Source of the DNA: Pacificispira sp965223125
GTDB taxonomy: Bacteria; Pseudomonadota; Alphaproteobacteria; UBA8366; Aestuariispiraceae
Direction: 5' to 3'
DNA: 64,000 nt
Assembly: GCA_965223125.1 (NCBI GenBank)
Contig: OZ244984.1
Coordinates: 124,001-188,000 of the forward strand
Numbering within the stretch: the first letter of the stretch is position 1; the number at the start of each line of letters is the position of its first letter. This document shows, piece by piece, positions 51,466 through 60,805 of the stretch. The notes below the pieces were generated by a model, which had not been told where the DNA came from, made no database searches, and worked only from the letters and a program-made list of their open reading frames with translations. Made by a program: the position numbers and the translations under genes.

Positions 51466-52476
51466 ATGTCCGTCCCCACCCGCATGCAGGCCATCGAAAT
51501 CAGCAGTTTCGGGGGGCCCGAAGTCCTGAAACCCGGCAAGGTCGATACTCCGACCCCGAAGGCGGGGGAGGTGTTGATCCGGGTGCGGGCTGCCGGGGTC
51601 AACCGCCCGGACGTGATGCAGCGCGCCGGTGCCTATCCGCCACCGCCCGACGCCTCTCCCCTGCCCGGCCTCGAAGTGGCCGGCGAAGTCGCGGCATTGG
51701 GTGAGGGTGTCACGGGATTGGAAATCGGTGCGGAAGTCTGTGCGCTGACACCCGGTGGTGGCTATGCGGAATACTGCACCACACCCGCCGGACATTGCCT
51801 GCGCCTGCCCCAGGGCTATGACATGCTGCGTGCGGCGGCCCTGCCGGAGACGTTCTTCACCGTTTATTACAATGTCTTCATGCGCGCGAAACTGATCGCG
51901 GGTGAGCGCCTGCTGGTCCATGGCGGCTCCAGCGGCATCGGCACGACAGCGATCCAGCTTGCAAAGGCCTATGGGGCTTTTGTGGCAATCACGGCGGGCA
52001 GTGCCGAGAAATGCCGCGCCTGTCTGGAACTCGGGGCCGATCTCGCGATCAACTACCGCGATGGTGACTGGGCCGAACAGGTGGAAGCCTGGACGAAAGA
52101 CATGCCGGGCGGGCCGGGCCTCGACGTCATCCTAGACATGGTCGCCGGGCCTTATATCGATCCCGGCCTGAAACTGCTGCGCCGCGACGGGCGCTATAAT
52201 TTCATCGCCTTCCTGAAAGGCCCGAAGGCAGAGGTCGATTTCTCCCGCGTGCTACGCAACCGCCTCACCGTCATGGGCTCAACCCTGCGCCCGCAGACCG
52301 TCGCCGAGAAGACCACCATTGCGCAGAACCTGCTGCGCGACGTCTGGCCACTCCTCGACAGCGGCAAGATCGCCCCCCTCCTCCACAAGACCTACCCCCT
52401 GACCCAGGCCGCCGACGCACATCGCCTGATGGAATCCTCCAGCCATATCGGCAAGATCGTATTGGAGGTGGGGTGA
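51466..52476 (+). CDS. NAD(P)H quinone oxidoreductase (PIG3 type)
   Basis: 336 aa. It is a zinc-free medium-chain reductase with VRAAGVNRPDVMQRAGAYPP, LPGLEVAGEVAALGEGV and LLVHGGSSGIGTTAIQLAKA for NADPH. ALPETFFTVYYNVF is diagnostic of the PIG3/TP53I3 quinone oxidoreductase branch. It reduces quinones by one or two electrons. The DUF1192 and MDR genes diverge from it across 100 bp. Confidence 0.9.
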   Translation: MSVPTRMQAIEISSFGGPEVLKPGKVDTPTPKAGEVLIRVRAAGVNRPDVMQRAGAYPPPPDASPLPGLEVAGEVAALGEGVTGLEIGAEVCALTPGGGYAEYCTTPAGHCLRLPQGYDMLRAAALPETFFTVYYNVFMRAKLIAGERLLVHGGSSGIGTTAIQLAKAYGAFVAITAGSAEKCRACLELGADLAINYRDGDWAEQVEAWTKDMPGGPGLDVILDMVAGPYIDPGLKLLRRDGRYNFIAFLKGPKAEVDFSRVLRNRLTVMGSTLRPQTVAEKTTIAQNLLRDVWPLLDSGKIAPLLHKTYPLTQAADAHRLMESSSHIGKIVLEVG

Positions 52477-52706
52477 AGACGGGACCCGGCTATCGGAAGT
52501 TAAGCACAGTTATTTACGAACAATGTTCTAATTAATTTTTATTTTATTGATCATAATTGAAACTTGACAGCATTAATCAAGAATCCCACTTTTAAGGGCA
52601 GCACTGGTGACAATGTGAAGCGCGTGTACTGGATGTGAGAAACGACAACCTGAAAGAATGGGTCAAGGGCAGTTTCGTAGATTACGATTGAACAAACAGG
52701 GATCAA

Positions 52707-53635
52707 ATGCAAAAACTACGGTTGAATAGTATTCTGGATGCATCTTCCTCGGCACATGAGGACGACGTGATTGGCATGAAAGCCGCCCTGCATGCACTCG
52801 GCGACTACGAAACGCAGGGTTGTGGGCTGACCCCCATCCCGACACGCCGATGTTCGACGCCATGAAGCGATTCCAGAAGAGGACCGGTCTTCGGATCGAT
52901 GGCATCGCCCGACCCGGTGGCGAGACCGAAAGACGGCTCAACGAGATGATTCAGCCGATTGCCCGGTTGGCGGGACATGAGTCCAGTAGCGAACGAAAGA
53001 CCGAAACGGGTATATCTTACAGAAGGTCTACAGGGACTGGAGAAACCCCGGAATCTCCCTCCCCCGCAACTCAGCTTGCTGACGCTGCCTCTCCTGCCGC
53101 AGGAACCTGGAGAAACCCTTCCGCTTGGGCATTGGAAAAAGCAGGAAGAACTGTTGCCGATACGATTGAGCGGGCCGCCGACCTTGCCCTGCCCGAAGGA
53201 CAGAATCCGACTGCAAAGCCCGATGAACCCAAATACGAATGGGAAGAAAAACCAAGCATCTCCGGTCATCGCGGCAATCTTGAATTCGACACGGATGGAC
53301 CGGTCCGGATTGGTTTGCGTTCTGCTACTCAAGGCTTAGATGGTTTGTCGTTTGATGTAAGATGGTTTGAGTTGGATGAACAAGGAAAGGTTGTTTCGCA
53401 GATCTGGCCGAAGGCAAGTTTCTGGACAGGCGATCCATCGAAGACTATTCGTGGGGGACGTGCTGGGTTCGATACTGGAGAGAAAATCGATCTCGTTCCG
53501 CCGTTTGAAGGACGGACTGGTAAATACAGGGTTATTATCACCGTCCCACCGGGCCGAACCTACCACGGCAACAGTGCCGGGGTGGATATGGAAATTTATG
53601 CGACCAAAGGTCGAACCATTCAGAGTATCAAATGA
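52707..53635 (+). pseudogene. Peptidoglycan-binding-like protein, N-terminal frameshift
   Basis: An ATG at 52707 with AGGGA upstream starts MQKLRLNSILDASSSAHEDD and continues as KAALHALGDYE, but the frame is lost at the C5 run at 52831-52835, where one more C would give LTPHPDTPMFDAMKRFQKRT. The intact downstream frame runs 52820-53635 (271 aa, possible TTG start). The rejoined N-terminus matches the peptidoglycan-binding-type repeat, with DTPMFDAMKRFQ and GIARPGGETERRLN. The rest, after a disordered Ser/Pro/Thr region, is a beta-rich C-terminal half that I do not recognise. A base-call error or a real mutation are both possible. Confidence 0.65.
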
Positions 53636-54453
53636 TGAGGAATATCCGATCGCACCTTCACAAGTACAGAACGTGGATCGTCGGGGCGATTACGTCGATT
53701 GCTACAATCGGCGTAATTGTTACTTTGGCCACACAACAGAACGAGGGTTCCCATCAAAACCCTGCAAGAATCGAGGACGCAGGCATCGTCGCCTATCATC
53801 AGTTTGAGTTCCTGCCCACCGAGGATGCCCTAGATTGCCTCATTACGATAGAATATGAACCCGTTGAAGCAATAGATGAACACATCGCGAATCACGATGC
53901 CATGCCGTTCCCCCCATTGATAATGCCAATCATTTTTGACTTCAGTCGAAACGGCTATCCAAGTGCGACTATTTTTCAAATATATGGCGAAAATCCTGTG
54001 CATATCTTTACACAAGCCGCATGTCATCAAACCGAAAAGATAGCAAAGGATTTTGCCAAATTCGCAACAGCCTATCAAAAAGAATGGGTTTTCAGGATCG
54101 TAAATCCGTCACCCAATGTGCTGGATTTGTATCAGGATCAGACCCTGCGTGAAACGCATGGAATGAGCAAAGAGGAATGGCAGGCCCGCGCGCAGGCCAT
54201 TCAAAGGCGGTGCAATCCGGCAGGTTGGCGCAACCTGGCCAACTGGTATGGCGAAGAGGACCGGAAGAGAAGCTACAAGCCCACGCCTGAGAATGTCATC
54301 CTGCTACGGTACAATACGATGCACGCCCTTGCCGATGTACTGGATGGAACACCCACAGAAGACGCTGTCCAGGAACGGTTCAACTCAACGGAAACTGCTT
54401 TCATATCCGCCATGATTTCAGCATATCTTGAAAGAAACCCATGCCGATCCTGA
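53632..54453 (+). CDS. Hypothetical protein with N-terminal membrane segment
   Basis: 273 aa; ATG overlapping the stop of the upstream peptidoglycan-binding-like gene (ATGA), so the two are coupled. Residues about 14-34 are a membrane helix, and the remainder should be periplasmic. Two Cys near residues 68 and 131 and others near 192 and 271 may form disulfides. I do not recognise the family. The sequence is more AT-rich than its neighbours, like the region just upstream, so this pair could be acquired. Confidence 0.6.
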   Translation: MMRNIRSHLHKYRTWIVGAITSIATIGVIVTLATQQNEGSHQNPARIEDAGIVAYHQFEFLPTEDALDCLITIEYEPVEAIDEHIANHDAMPFPPLIMPIIFDFSRNGYPSATIFQIYGENPVHIFTQAACHQTEKIAKDFAKFATAYQKEWVFRIVNPSPNVLDLYQDQTLRETHGMSKEEWQARAQAIQRRCNPAGWRNLANWYGEEDRKRSYKPTPENVILLRYNTMHALADVLDGTPTEDAVQERFNSTETAFISAMISAYLERNPCRS

Positions 54454-54499
54454 CGATCAAGGCAGGGATGGATAAAACTGCATCAAGATAACCCTTGTC

Positions 54500-55471
54500 T
54501 CACAGCCATTTCCGATACTTGAAATATCGGTAGGGCAGGATGGCGGAGAGGATCATCAGGGCCAGGGCGAAAGGGTAGCCGAAGGGCCAGGCCAGTTCGG
54601 GCATGAACTGGAAATTCATACCGTAGATCGAGGCGATCAGCGTCGGCGGCAGGAAAACCACCGCCGCGACGGAGAAAATCTTGATGATCGCATTCTGTTC
54701 GATGTTGATCATCCCCAGTGTCGCATCCAGCAGGAAGGTAATCTTCTGCGACATGAAACTGGCATGATCGGCGAGCGAGCGGGTATCGCGGGCCTGGGTC
54801 TTGATCCGCTCACGGATTTCCTTGGCACCCTTGCGCTGCGTTTCCACATGGCCGAGGAAGCCGATCAGGCGCTCCAGCGTGACCAGACTGTCGCGGATCT
54901 TGGAGGTGAGATCGCCCTTGATCCCGATTTCCCGCAGGAGCACACGGAAATCCTGACCCTTGGCCGGTTTGGCCTGATGATGCTGAAAAATATCCCCGGA
55001 TATCCGGTCGATATCCCGCGCCGCCCGCTCCAGGATGTCGGCGAGGCGGTCGACAATGACTTCCAGCAGCGCGATCAGAACGGTTTCCCCGGAGATGCAT
55101 CCCATGGAAACCTTTTCCGCCCGATTGGCGAATGTCGTGAAGGCGCGGGGGTCGTGGTATCGGACAGTAATCAGACGAGGTCCGCTGAGGACGAATGTCA
55201 CCGGGGCCATATGGGGATTGTCCGCATCGGCCTGGGACGGCAGCGTGGCTGTCAGGAACGCATCGGAGTCGACATAGTACAGTCGGGAAGAAACCTCGAT
55301 CTCCTCCATGTCCTCCTTCGTCGGGATATTGATCCCGAGCGCTGCTTCGAGAGCCTCCTCCTCCTCATCCGTCGGGTTCAGCAGATCAAACCAGACGATG
55401 TTTTCCAATTGCGACAGGGGCGCGTCTATCGACTCCAGACGTCCTTTTTCGCTGACATATCCCTTGATCAT
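54500..55471 (-). CDS. corA: CorA-type magnesium transporter
   Basis: 323 aa. The N-terminal domain is cytoplasmic with acidic segments (NPTDEEEEALEAALG). It is followed by the long stalk helix with two membrane segments near the C-terminus. The signature YGMNFQFMPELAWPFGYP follows the first membrane helix and holds the GMN selectivity motif. The end is a basic YRYFKYRKWL. It forms pentamers carrying Mg2+ and Co2+. It is followed 30 bp away by pepF on the same strand, upstream in transcription. Confidence 0.95.
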   Translation of the reverse strand: MIKGYVSEKGRLESIDAPLSQLENIVWFDLLNPTDEEEEALEAALGINIPTKEDMEEIEVSSRLYYVDSDAFLTATLPSQADADNPHMAPVTFVLSGPRLITVRYHDPRAFTTFANRAEKVSMGCISGETVLIALLEVIVDRLADILERAARDIDRISGDIFQHHQAKPAKGQDFRVLLREIGIKGDLTSKIRDSLVTLERLIGFLGHVETQRKGAKEIRERIKTQARDTRSLADHASFMSQKITFLLDATLGMINIEQNAIIKIFSVAAVVFLPPTLIASIYGMNFQFMPELAWPFGYPFALALMILSAILPYRYFKYRKWL

Positions 55472-55501
55472 GCCACCAACTCCCCTACGCCCCGTATGCG
55501 G

Positions 55502-57283
55502 TCAGAACGTCGCTTCCAACTCATCGATGAACCCTTCCAGCACGCCAAGACCGAGCTTCCAGAATTCCGGGTCGCTTGCATTCAGGTCAAACGGGGCCAG
55601 AAGTTCCTTGTGGCCAAGGGTTCCACCGGCAGCCAGCATGTCGAGATATTTCTGCTGGAACCCGTCCGGCTCCGCCTCGTATTTCGCATAGAGCGCATTC
55701 ACCAGACAGTCGCCGAACGCATAGGCATAGACATAGAAAGGCGAGTGGATGAAATGCGGAATATAGGCCCAGAAGTTCCGGTAATGATCGTCGAAGCGAA
55801 AGACGTCGCCCAGACTCTCCCGGCTGACCTGGATCCAGATCTCGCCCAGGCGTTCCGCGGTCAGTTCTCCCTCCCGGCGCTCGTCATGGACCAGGCGCTC
55901 GAACTCACAGAAGGCGATCTGCCGCACGACGGTATTGATCATGTCCTCGATCTTGGAGGCCAGCACCGCCCGGCGCGCCTGCGGATCGGTCGTCGAAGCC
56001 AGCATGCTCTTAAAGGTCAGCATCTCGCCGAAGACCGATGCGGTCTCGGCCAGCGTCAGCGGCGTATCGGCCATCAGATGGCCCTGTTTCGCGGCCAGAA
56101 CCTGATGCACGCCATGGCCCAGTTCGTGTGCCAGGGTCATGATGTCCCGCGACTTGCCCTGAAAGTTGAGCAACAGGTAGGGATGTGCAGACGGCACGGT
56201 CGGATGCGCGAAGGCTCCACCCGATTTGCCCTGACGCGGCGGAACGTCGATCCAGGCATTGTCGAAAAACCGCTGCCCGACCTTTGCCATGTCGGGGGAA
56301 AAACTGCCATAGGCTTCTGAAACGATCCGTTTCGCATCCTCCCAGGAGAAACTGCGGTCGTCATCCGCAGGGGGCGGTGCCAGCCGGTCCCAATAGTCCA
56401 GCACTTCCTGGCCCAGCCACTTCGCCTTGATCCGGTAGTAGCGGTGGGAGAGTTTCGGATACATCTCCCGCACCGCCTGGATCAGGGCATCCACCACTGC
56501 ATCCTCGACATGGTTCGACAGGTTGCGGGCGGATATCGGACGCTCGAAACCGCGCCAGTTATCCTCAACCTCCTTGTCCTTCGCCAGCGTATTGGTGATC
56601 AGCGAAAAGGTCCGCATGTTCTGACCCAGCACGGTTCCCAGTGCCTGACTCGCCGCCTTGCGGGTTTCACTGTCCCGATCCTGCATCCGGTGCAGGATTT
56701 CAGTCAGTGTCAAATCATCGCCCCGGAAGGGGAAGCGCAATGCCGCCATGGTCTCGTCGAACAGGCGCATCCAGGCTCCCGATCCAGCGACACTCTTGTC
56801 CAGCAGCAGGCGTTCCACCTCATCCGACAGTTGGTGCGGACGGAACATCCGCAGGGAATCGAGCCAGGGCTTGTAGTGCCGCAGTGCCGCGCTTTCGTCC
56901 AGCTTCGCCGACAGGGACTCATCGGATACCCGGTTCAGTTCCAGGGTGAAGAACAGCAGATGGCCGTTGATAACGGTCACCTTCTCACGCATCGTCTGAT
57001 GGAACTTCCCGATAGCCGGATCACTGACATCGCCTGCATGCAGCAATTGCGCATAACTCATCATCCGCGCCAACAACTCGTCGATGGCTTCATATTCCGC
57101 CAGAGTCTCGGCCAGGGCATCGCCGGATTGAGCGTCGAGACCACCCGAATGCCGCACCTCGAATGCCTGGGCGCGGTTCAATGCGTCCGACAGATCACGG
57201 GCCAGATCGGCTGAGTCCGGGCCTGCATAAAGATCGCTCAAATCCCAGACCGGCAGGTCGGATGCGATATGCGTATCGGGCAT
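55502..57283 (-). CDS. pepF: M3 family oligoendopeptidase F
   Basis: 593 aa from the ATG at 57283, with AAAGGAG nine bases upstream. The zinc motif is HELGH in LAHELGHGVHQ, followed by the second-zinc region LAETASVFGEM. The long N-terminal helical part fits PepF/PepB oligopeptidases, which degrade short peptides in the cytoplasm. The size is usual. The start lies 32 bp from the start of the divergent acyl-CoA ligase gene, so promoters must overlap the coding regions. Confidence 0.92.
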   Translation of the reverse strand: MPDTHIASDLPVWDLSDLYAGPDSADLARDLSDALNRAQAFEVRHSGGLDAQSGDALAETLAEYEAIDELLARMMSYAQLLHAGDVSDPAIGKFHQTMREKVTVINGHLLFFTLELNRVSDESLSAKLDESAALRHYKPWLDSLRMFRPHQLSDEVERLLLDKSVAGSGAWMRLFDETMAALRFPFRGDDLTLTEILHRMQDRDSETRKAASQALGTVLGQNMRTFSLITNTLAKDKEVEDNWRGFERPISARNLSNHVEDAVVDALIQAVREMYPKLSHRYYRIKAKWLGQEVLDYWDRLAPPPADDDRSFSWEDAKRIVSEAYGSFSPDMAKVGQRFFDNAWIDVPPRQGKSGGAFAHPTVPSAHPYLLLNFQGKSRDIMTLAHELGHGVHQVLAAKQGHLMADTPLTLAETASVFGEMLTFKSMLASTTDPQARRAVLASKIEDMINTVVRQIAFCEFERLVHDERREGELTAERLGEIWIQVSRESLGDVFRFDDHYRNFWAYIPHFIHSPFYVYAYAFGDCLVNALYAKYEAEPDGFQQKYLDMLAAGGTLGHKELLAPFDLNASDPEFWKLGLGVLEGFIDELEATF

Positions 57284-57315
57284 GGTGCTTGTCTCCTTTG
57301 GTTTCATCCGTATTT

Positions 57316-59226
57316 ATGTCCGAAGCACCCTCGGAACAAGGCGGCATCAAGCCGCCGACGGGTGCTGATCGGAATTGGGACGGTTTCTGGAGAGGGGACG
57401 ACAGGGCGATGCTTGACTTTGATTCAATCCCGAACTTGCCGACTTTATTTTTCGACCAGGCTGCGAAATTTGGCGATACCCCCTTCCTGTGGGCAAAGGG
57501 GGAGACACGCTGGACCCCCACGACCTGGAGCCAGACGGCGGAGCGCGTGGCGAAATTCGCCCATGGCCTGAAGCAACTGGGCGTGAAGCCAGGTGATCGG
57601 GTGATGCTGGTCGCCGAAAACCGCCCGGAATGGATGATCAGTGACCTGGCGATCATGGCAATCGGTGCAGTCGCAGTACCCGCCTATACGACGAACACCG
57701 TTGAAAACCATCTGCATATCATGAAGGATTCCGGTGCGACGGTTGCGATCTGCTCACTTGCCCCCTTGGCACAGAAGGTGATGCAGGCTGCCGGGCACTG
57801 CGATCTGAAAACTATCATCACTATGGAATGGCCCGGGGCGGTGCCGGAAGGGTTGAAACTGCATGGCTGGGAAGACCTGCTGGGTACCGGCAAGCGGGCA
57901 AAAGATGCAACGGTTCAGGCGATATCGGCAGAGGCGAGAACCCTGAAACGTGATGCGATGGCAGCGATCATCTACACATCCGGCACCAGCGCGGAACCGA
58001 CCGGCGTCATGCTGAGCCACGGCAACATGCTCTGCAATGTGATGGGGGCGGAGGATTTTCTCTATACCCTGCCTGATCTGGCAGAGGGATCGGAGGTCTT
58101 CCTTTCTTTCCTGCCGCTCAGCCATTCCTATGAGCATACTGTCGGACAATTCGTGCCGATCTCCATCGGTGCCCAGATCTATTATGCGGAAAGCATCGAA
58201 AAGCTGGGCCAAAACATCATCGAAGTTCAGCCCACCATTATGACCGCTGTCCCGCGGCTTTATGAGAGCATGCGCGGCAAGATCCTGCGCGGTGCAGCCT
58301 CGGTCGGGGGGGCGAAGGAAAAGATGCTGCTGAAGGCCATCGAACTGGGCTCGAAGCGTTATGAAGATGCAAATTCGCTGACCCTGATCGACCGCATCCA
58401 GGACTGCATCCTGAACCTGTTGGTACGGAAAAGGGTCAAGGCACGGTTCGGCGGACGGCTGAAGGCCTTCGTCTCCGGTGGAGCGCCCCTGAATTACGAG
58501 GTCGGCCTGTTCTTCACCGGTCTTGGCCTGCGTATTCTGCAGGGCTATGGCCAGACCGAGAGCGCGCCGGTCGTCTCCGTCAATCGGATCGAATCGAACG
58601 ATCTCACCACCGTCGGCCCGCCACTGAAAGGTGTCGAGGTTAAGATCGCGGAGGATAGCGAAATCCTGGTGCGGGGTGAGTTGGTCATGCTCGGCTACTG
58701 GAACAAGCCCGACCGCACGGCGGAAACGATCCGGGACGGCTGGCTGCATACCGGCGATATCGGCCTGCTGGACGACCTGGGCCGGATCAAGATCACCGAC
58801 CGGAAGAAGGACATCATTGTCAATTCCGGCGGCGACAACATCGCCCCCCAGCGCATCGAGGGGATCATGAGCCTGCAGCCGGAAATCGCCCAGATCATGG
58901 TGCATGGCGACAAGCGCCCGCATATCGTCGGCCTGATCGTGCCGGACGAGGAATGGGTGAAAACCTGGCGACGTGAAGCGGGCAAGGGTTCAGGTTCGCA
59001 CTGGAATGACCTGCTGGACGACCCCAATTTCCAAAAGGCCATCCGCACGGCGGTGGACCGGGCGAATGCAGACTTGAACGTGATTGAGAAGGTGCGCCGC
59101 ATCATCATTGCCGAAGAACCGTTCAGTGTTGAGAATGGAATGTTGACACCATCGATGAAAACACGGCGGCATATCGTCAAACAGACCTATCTGGAGCGTC
59201 TGGAAGCCCTCTATGGAAAGGGATGA
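57316..59226 (+). CDS. Long-chain fatty-acid-CoA ligase-like AMP-binding enzyme
   Basis: 636 aa from the ATG at 57316; the ATG at 57409, with AGGGCG just upstream, is an alternative that would leave 605 residues. The adenylation motifs are present: IIYTSGTSAEPTGVMLSHGN, GYGQTESAP, GWLHTGDIGLLDD and the lid DRKKDIIVNSGGDNIAP. It activates a carboxylic acid to an acyl-AMP, then to acyl-CoA. The sequence resembles long-chain (FadD15-like) ligases that channel fatty acids. A GST gene overlaps or directly follows the stop, which could be a functional link. Confidence 0.88.
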   Translation: MSEAPSEQGGIKPPTGADRNWDGFWRGDDRAMLDFDSIPNLPTLFFDQAAKFGDTPFLWAKGETRWTPTTWSQTAERVAKFAHGLKQLGVKPGDRVMLVAENRPEWMISDLAIMAIGAVAVPAYTTNTVENHLHIMKDSGATVAICSLAPLAQKVMQAAGHCDLKTIITMEWPGAVPEGLKLHGWEDLLGTGKRAKDATVQAISAEARTLKRDAMAAIIYTSGTSAEPTGVMLSHGNMLCNVMGAEDFLYTLPDLAEGSEVFLSFLPLSHSYEHTVGQFVPISIGAQIYYAESIEKLGQNIIEVQPTIMTAVPRLYESMRGKILRGAASVGGAKEKMLLKAIELGSKRYEDANSLTLIDRIQDCILNLLVRKRVKARFGGRLKAFVSGGAPLNYEVGLFFTGLGLRILQGYGQTESAPVVSVNRIESNDLTTVGPPLKGVEVKIAEDSEILVRGELVMLGYWNKPDRTAETIRDGWLHTGDIGLLDDLGRIKITDRKKDIIVNSGGDNIAPQRIEGIMSLQPEIAQIMVHGDKRPHIVGLIVPDEEWVKTWRREAGKGSGSHWNDLLDDPNFQKAIRTAVDRANADLNVIEKVRRIIIAEEPFSVENGMLTPSMKTRRHIVKQTYLERLEALYGKG

Positions 59227-59227
59227 A

Positions 59228-59851
59228 ATGACTATGAAACTGTTTGGTGTATTCTTGTCCCCCTATGTCCGGCGTGTCGCGGTCAGCCTGACAGCCCTGG
59301 ACATGCCCTTCGAGCATGAGCCGGTGCGCGTTTTTGATACGCCCGAGCCGATCCGCGCCCATAACCCGCTGGCCCGTGTGCCGACCCTGGTTCTGGATGA
59401 CGGCAGTGCGTTGATCGAAAGCGGCGCGATCCTGGATGAAATTGATCAGATCGCCGGTCCCACCCGTGCGCTTACCCCCGCCAGCGGCGCGGCCCGTCGC
59501 CGCGTGCTCCAGACCAGCGCATTTGGCACCGGTGTGATGGAAAAGGCGCAATGGGCCTTCTACGAGACCCGCTTTCATCCGGAAGAGAAAGTGCATCAGC
59601 CCTGGATCGACCATAACGACGCCCAGGTGATCGCGGGCCTGCAACATCTCGATGCCCTCGCGAAGGCAGCAGGCGACGGCTGGTTGGCCGGTACGGAGAC
59701 CATGAGCCAAGCCGACATCACCTGCACGGTCGCCTTCACCTTCGCAACCGCCGTTCGCAAGAACCTCACTCCCGCCGATATCGCTCCAGCCTTCGCCGCC
59801 TTCGCAGCCCGCTGCGAGGCCCTCCCCGCCTTCAAAGCCTGCGCCTTGTAA
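59228..59851 (+). CDS. Glutathione S-transferase family protein
   Basis: 207 aa; the ATG at 59228 is one base after the ligase stop, and ATGs at 59213 and 59234 are alternatives. The N-terminus MKLFGVFLSPYVRRVAVSLT has the Ser-Pro-Tyr of the glutathione site, followed by NPLARVPTLVLDDGSALIES. The C-terminal half is helical. It resembles maleylacetoacetate isomerase and stringent-starvation-like GSTs in layout. Translation is probably coupled to the acyl-CoA ligase. Confidence 0.88.
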   Translation: MTMKLFGVFLSPYVRRVAVSLTALDMPFEHEPVRVFDTPEPIRAHNPLARVPTLVLDDGSALIESGAILDEIDQIAGPTRALTPASGAARRRVLQTSAFGTGVMEKAQWAFYETRFHPEEKVHQPWIDHNDAQVIAGLQHLDALAKAAGDGWLAGTETMSQADITCTVAFTFATAVRKNLTPADIAPAFAAFAARCEALPAFKACAL

Positions 59852-59926
59852 TTCTTAGCAATCTGTTAAGCGCGGCAGGGTAAGGTGCCCAACCATGCCT
59901 GCCGCTCTTGAAAGGACTTTTTCCCG

Positions 59927-60742
59927 TTGCCCGCTGATACAATTGAGCTTGAAATCCTGCGCGTCCGGCCCCCGGAAGGCGTCGCGGCAAAGGTTACGCC
60001 GCTGGTCTTCCTGCATGGGGCCTTTGCCGGGGCCTGGTGCTGGGCTGAACGGTTCCTGCCCTGGTTCGCGATGCGCGGCTATACCTGCCTTGCCCCGTCG
60101 TTTCGCGGTCATGGCGGCAGCGGTGGTGCCGCACGGATCAATCAATTCGGCATCGCGGACTATCAATCTGATCTGGCAAGCGCGATTGCCGGACTGAACC
60201 GACCGCCGGTCCTGGTCGGTCATTCCATGGGCGGTTTCGTGGCAATGAAACATGCCGAACGGCATGATGTCGCTGGTCTTGCTTTGCTATCCTCCGTGCC
60301 GCCTTCCGGGCTTATGGGACCGTCGATGAGCCTTGCCATGTGGAACCCGATGCTGATGTTCGACATCGGGCGGGTTCAGTCGGGCAAGCCAGACGCCATC
60401 ACCCATGACAGCCTGCGCCACGCACTTTTTTCCCGCCGTGTCCCCCAGTCGCTGGTAAAGAAATACCTGCCGATGATGGGCAGCGAATCCAGCAGGGCCG
60501 TGGCCGAACTGCATGGCAGTGTCCGGGTGGATACCGCCCGTATCCGGGACCGGATGCCGATTCTGGTTCTGGGTGCGCAGGAAGACACCCTGATCCCGCC
60601 CGCCTTCGTGCGATCCACTGCGCGCCTATTGGGAACGACGGCCCATATCCTGCCGCATATGGGTCACGGGCTGATGCTGGACGAAGCCTGGGAAACCGCC
60701 GCCACTGCCCTTGCCGACTGGCTGCACACGAACGATATGTGA
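59927..60742 (+). CDS. Alpha/beta hydrolase
   Basis: 271 aa, TTG start with AAAGGA 11 bases upstream. The fold motifs are LVFLHGAFAGAWCW (oxyanion), VLVGHSMGGFVAM with the nucleophile Ser in G-x-S-x-G, a likely Asp in LGAQEDTLIPP, and the His in LPHMGHGLMLDEAW. The enzyme could be an esterase, lipase or C-C hydrolase; nothing in the sequence fixes the substrate. It is 75 bp downstream of the GST gene on the same strand, so possibly in one transcript. Confidence 0.85.
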   Translation: MPADTIELEILRVRPPEGVAAKVTPLVFLHGAFAGAWCWAERFLPWFAMRGYTCLAPSFRGHGGSGGAARINQFGIADYQSDLASAIAGLNRPPVLVGHSMGGFVAMKHAERHDVAGLALLSSVPPSGLMGPSMSLAMWNPMLMFDIGRVQSGKPDAITHDSLRHALFSRRVPQSLVKKYLPMMGSESSRAVAELHGSVRVDTARIRDRMPILVLGAQEDTLIPPAFVRSTARLLGTTAHILPHMGHGLMLDEAWETAATALADWLHTNDM

Positions 60743-60805
60743 CGCAAGGGCACCTTCATTCAGGGGCCGATCCAAAGACCCCAAACCGGCGTATTGATCC
60801 ATACA

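Noticed and set aside
54764..56320. Long open frame (518 codons) opposite corA and pepF
   Set aside because: It spans two real genes on the other strand and has no domain.
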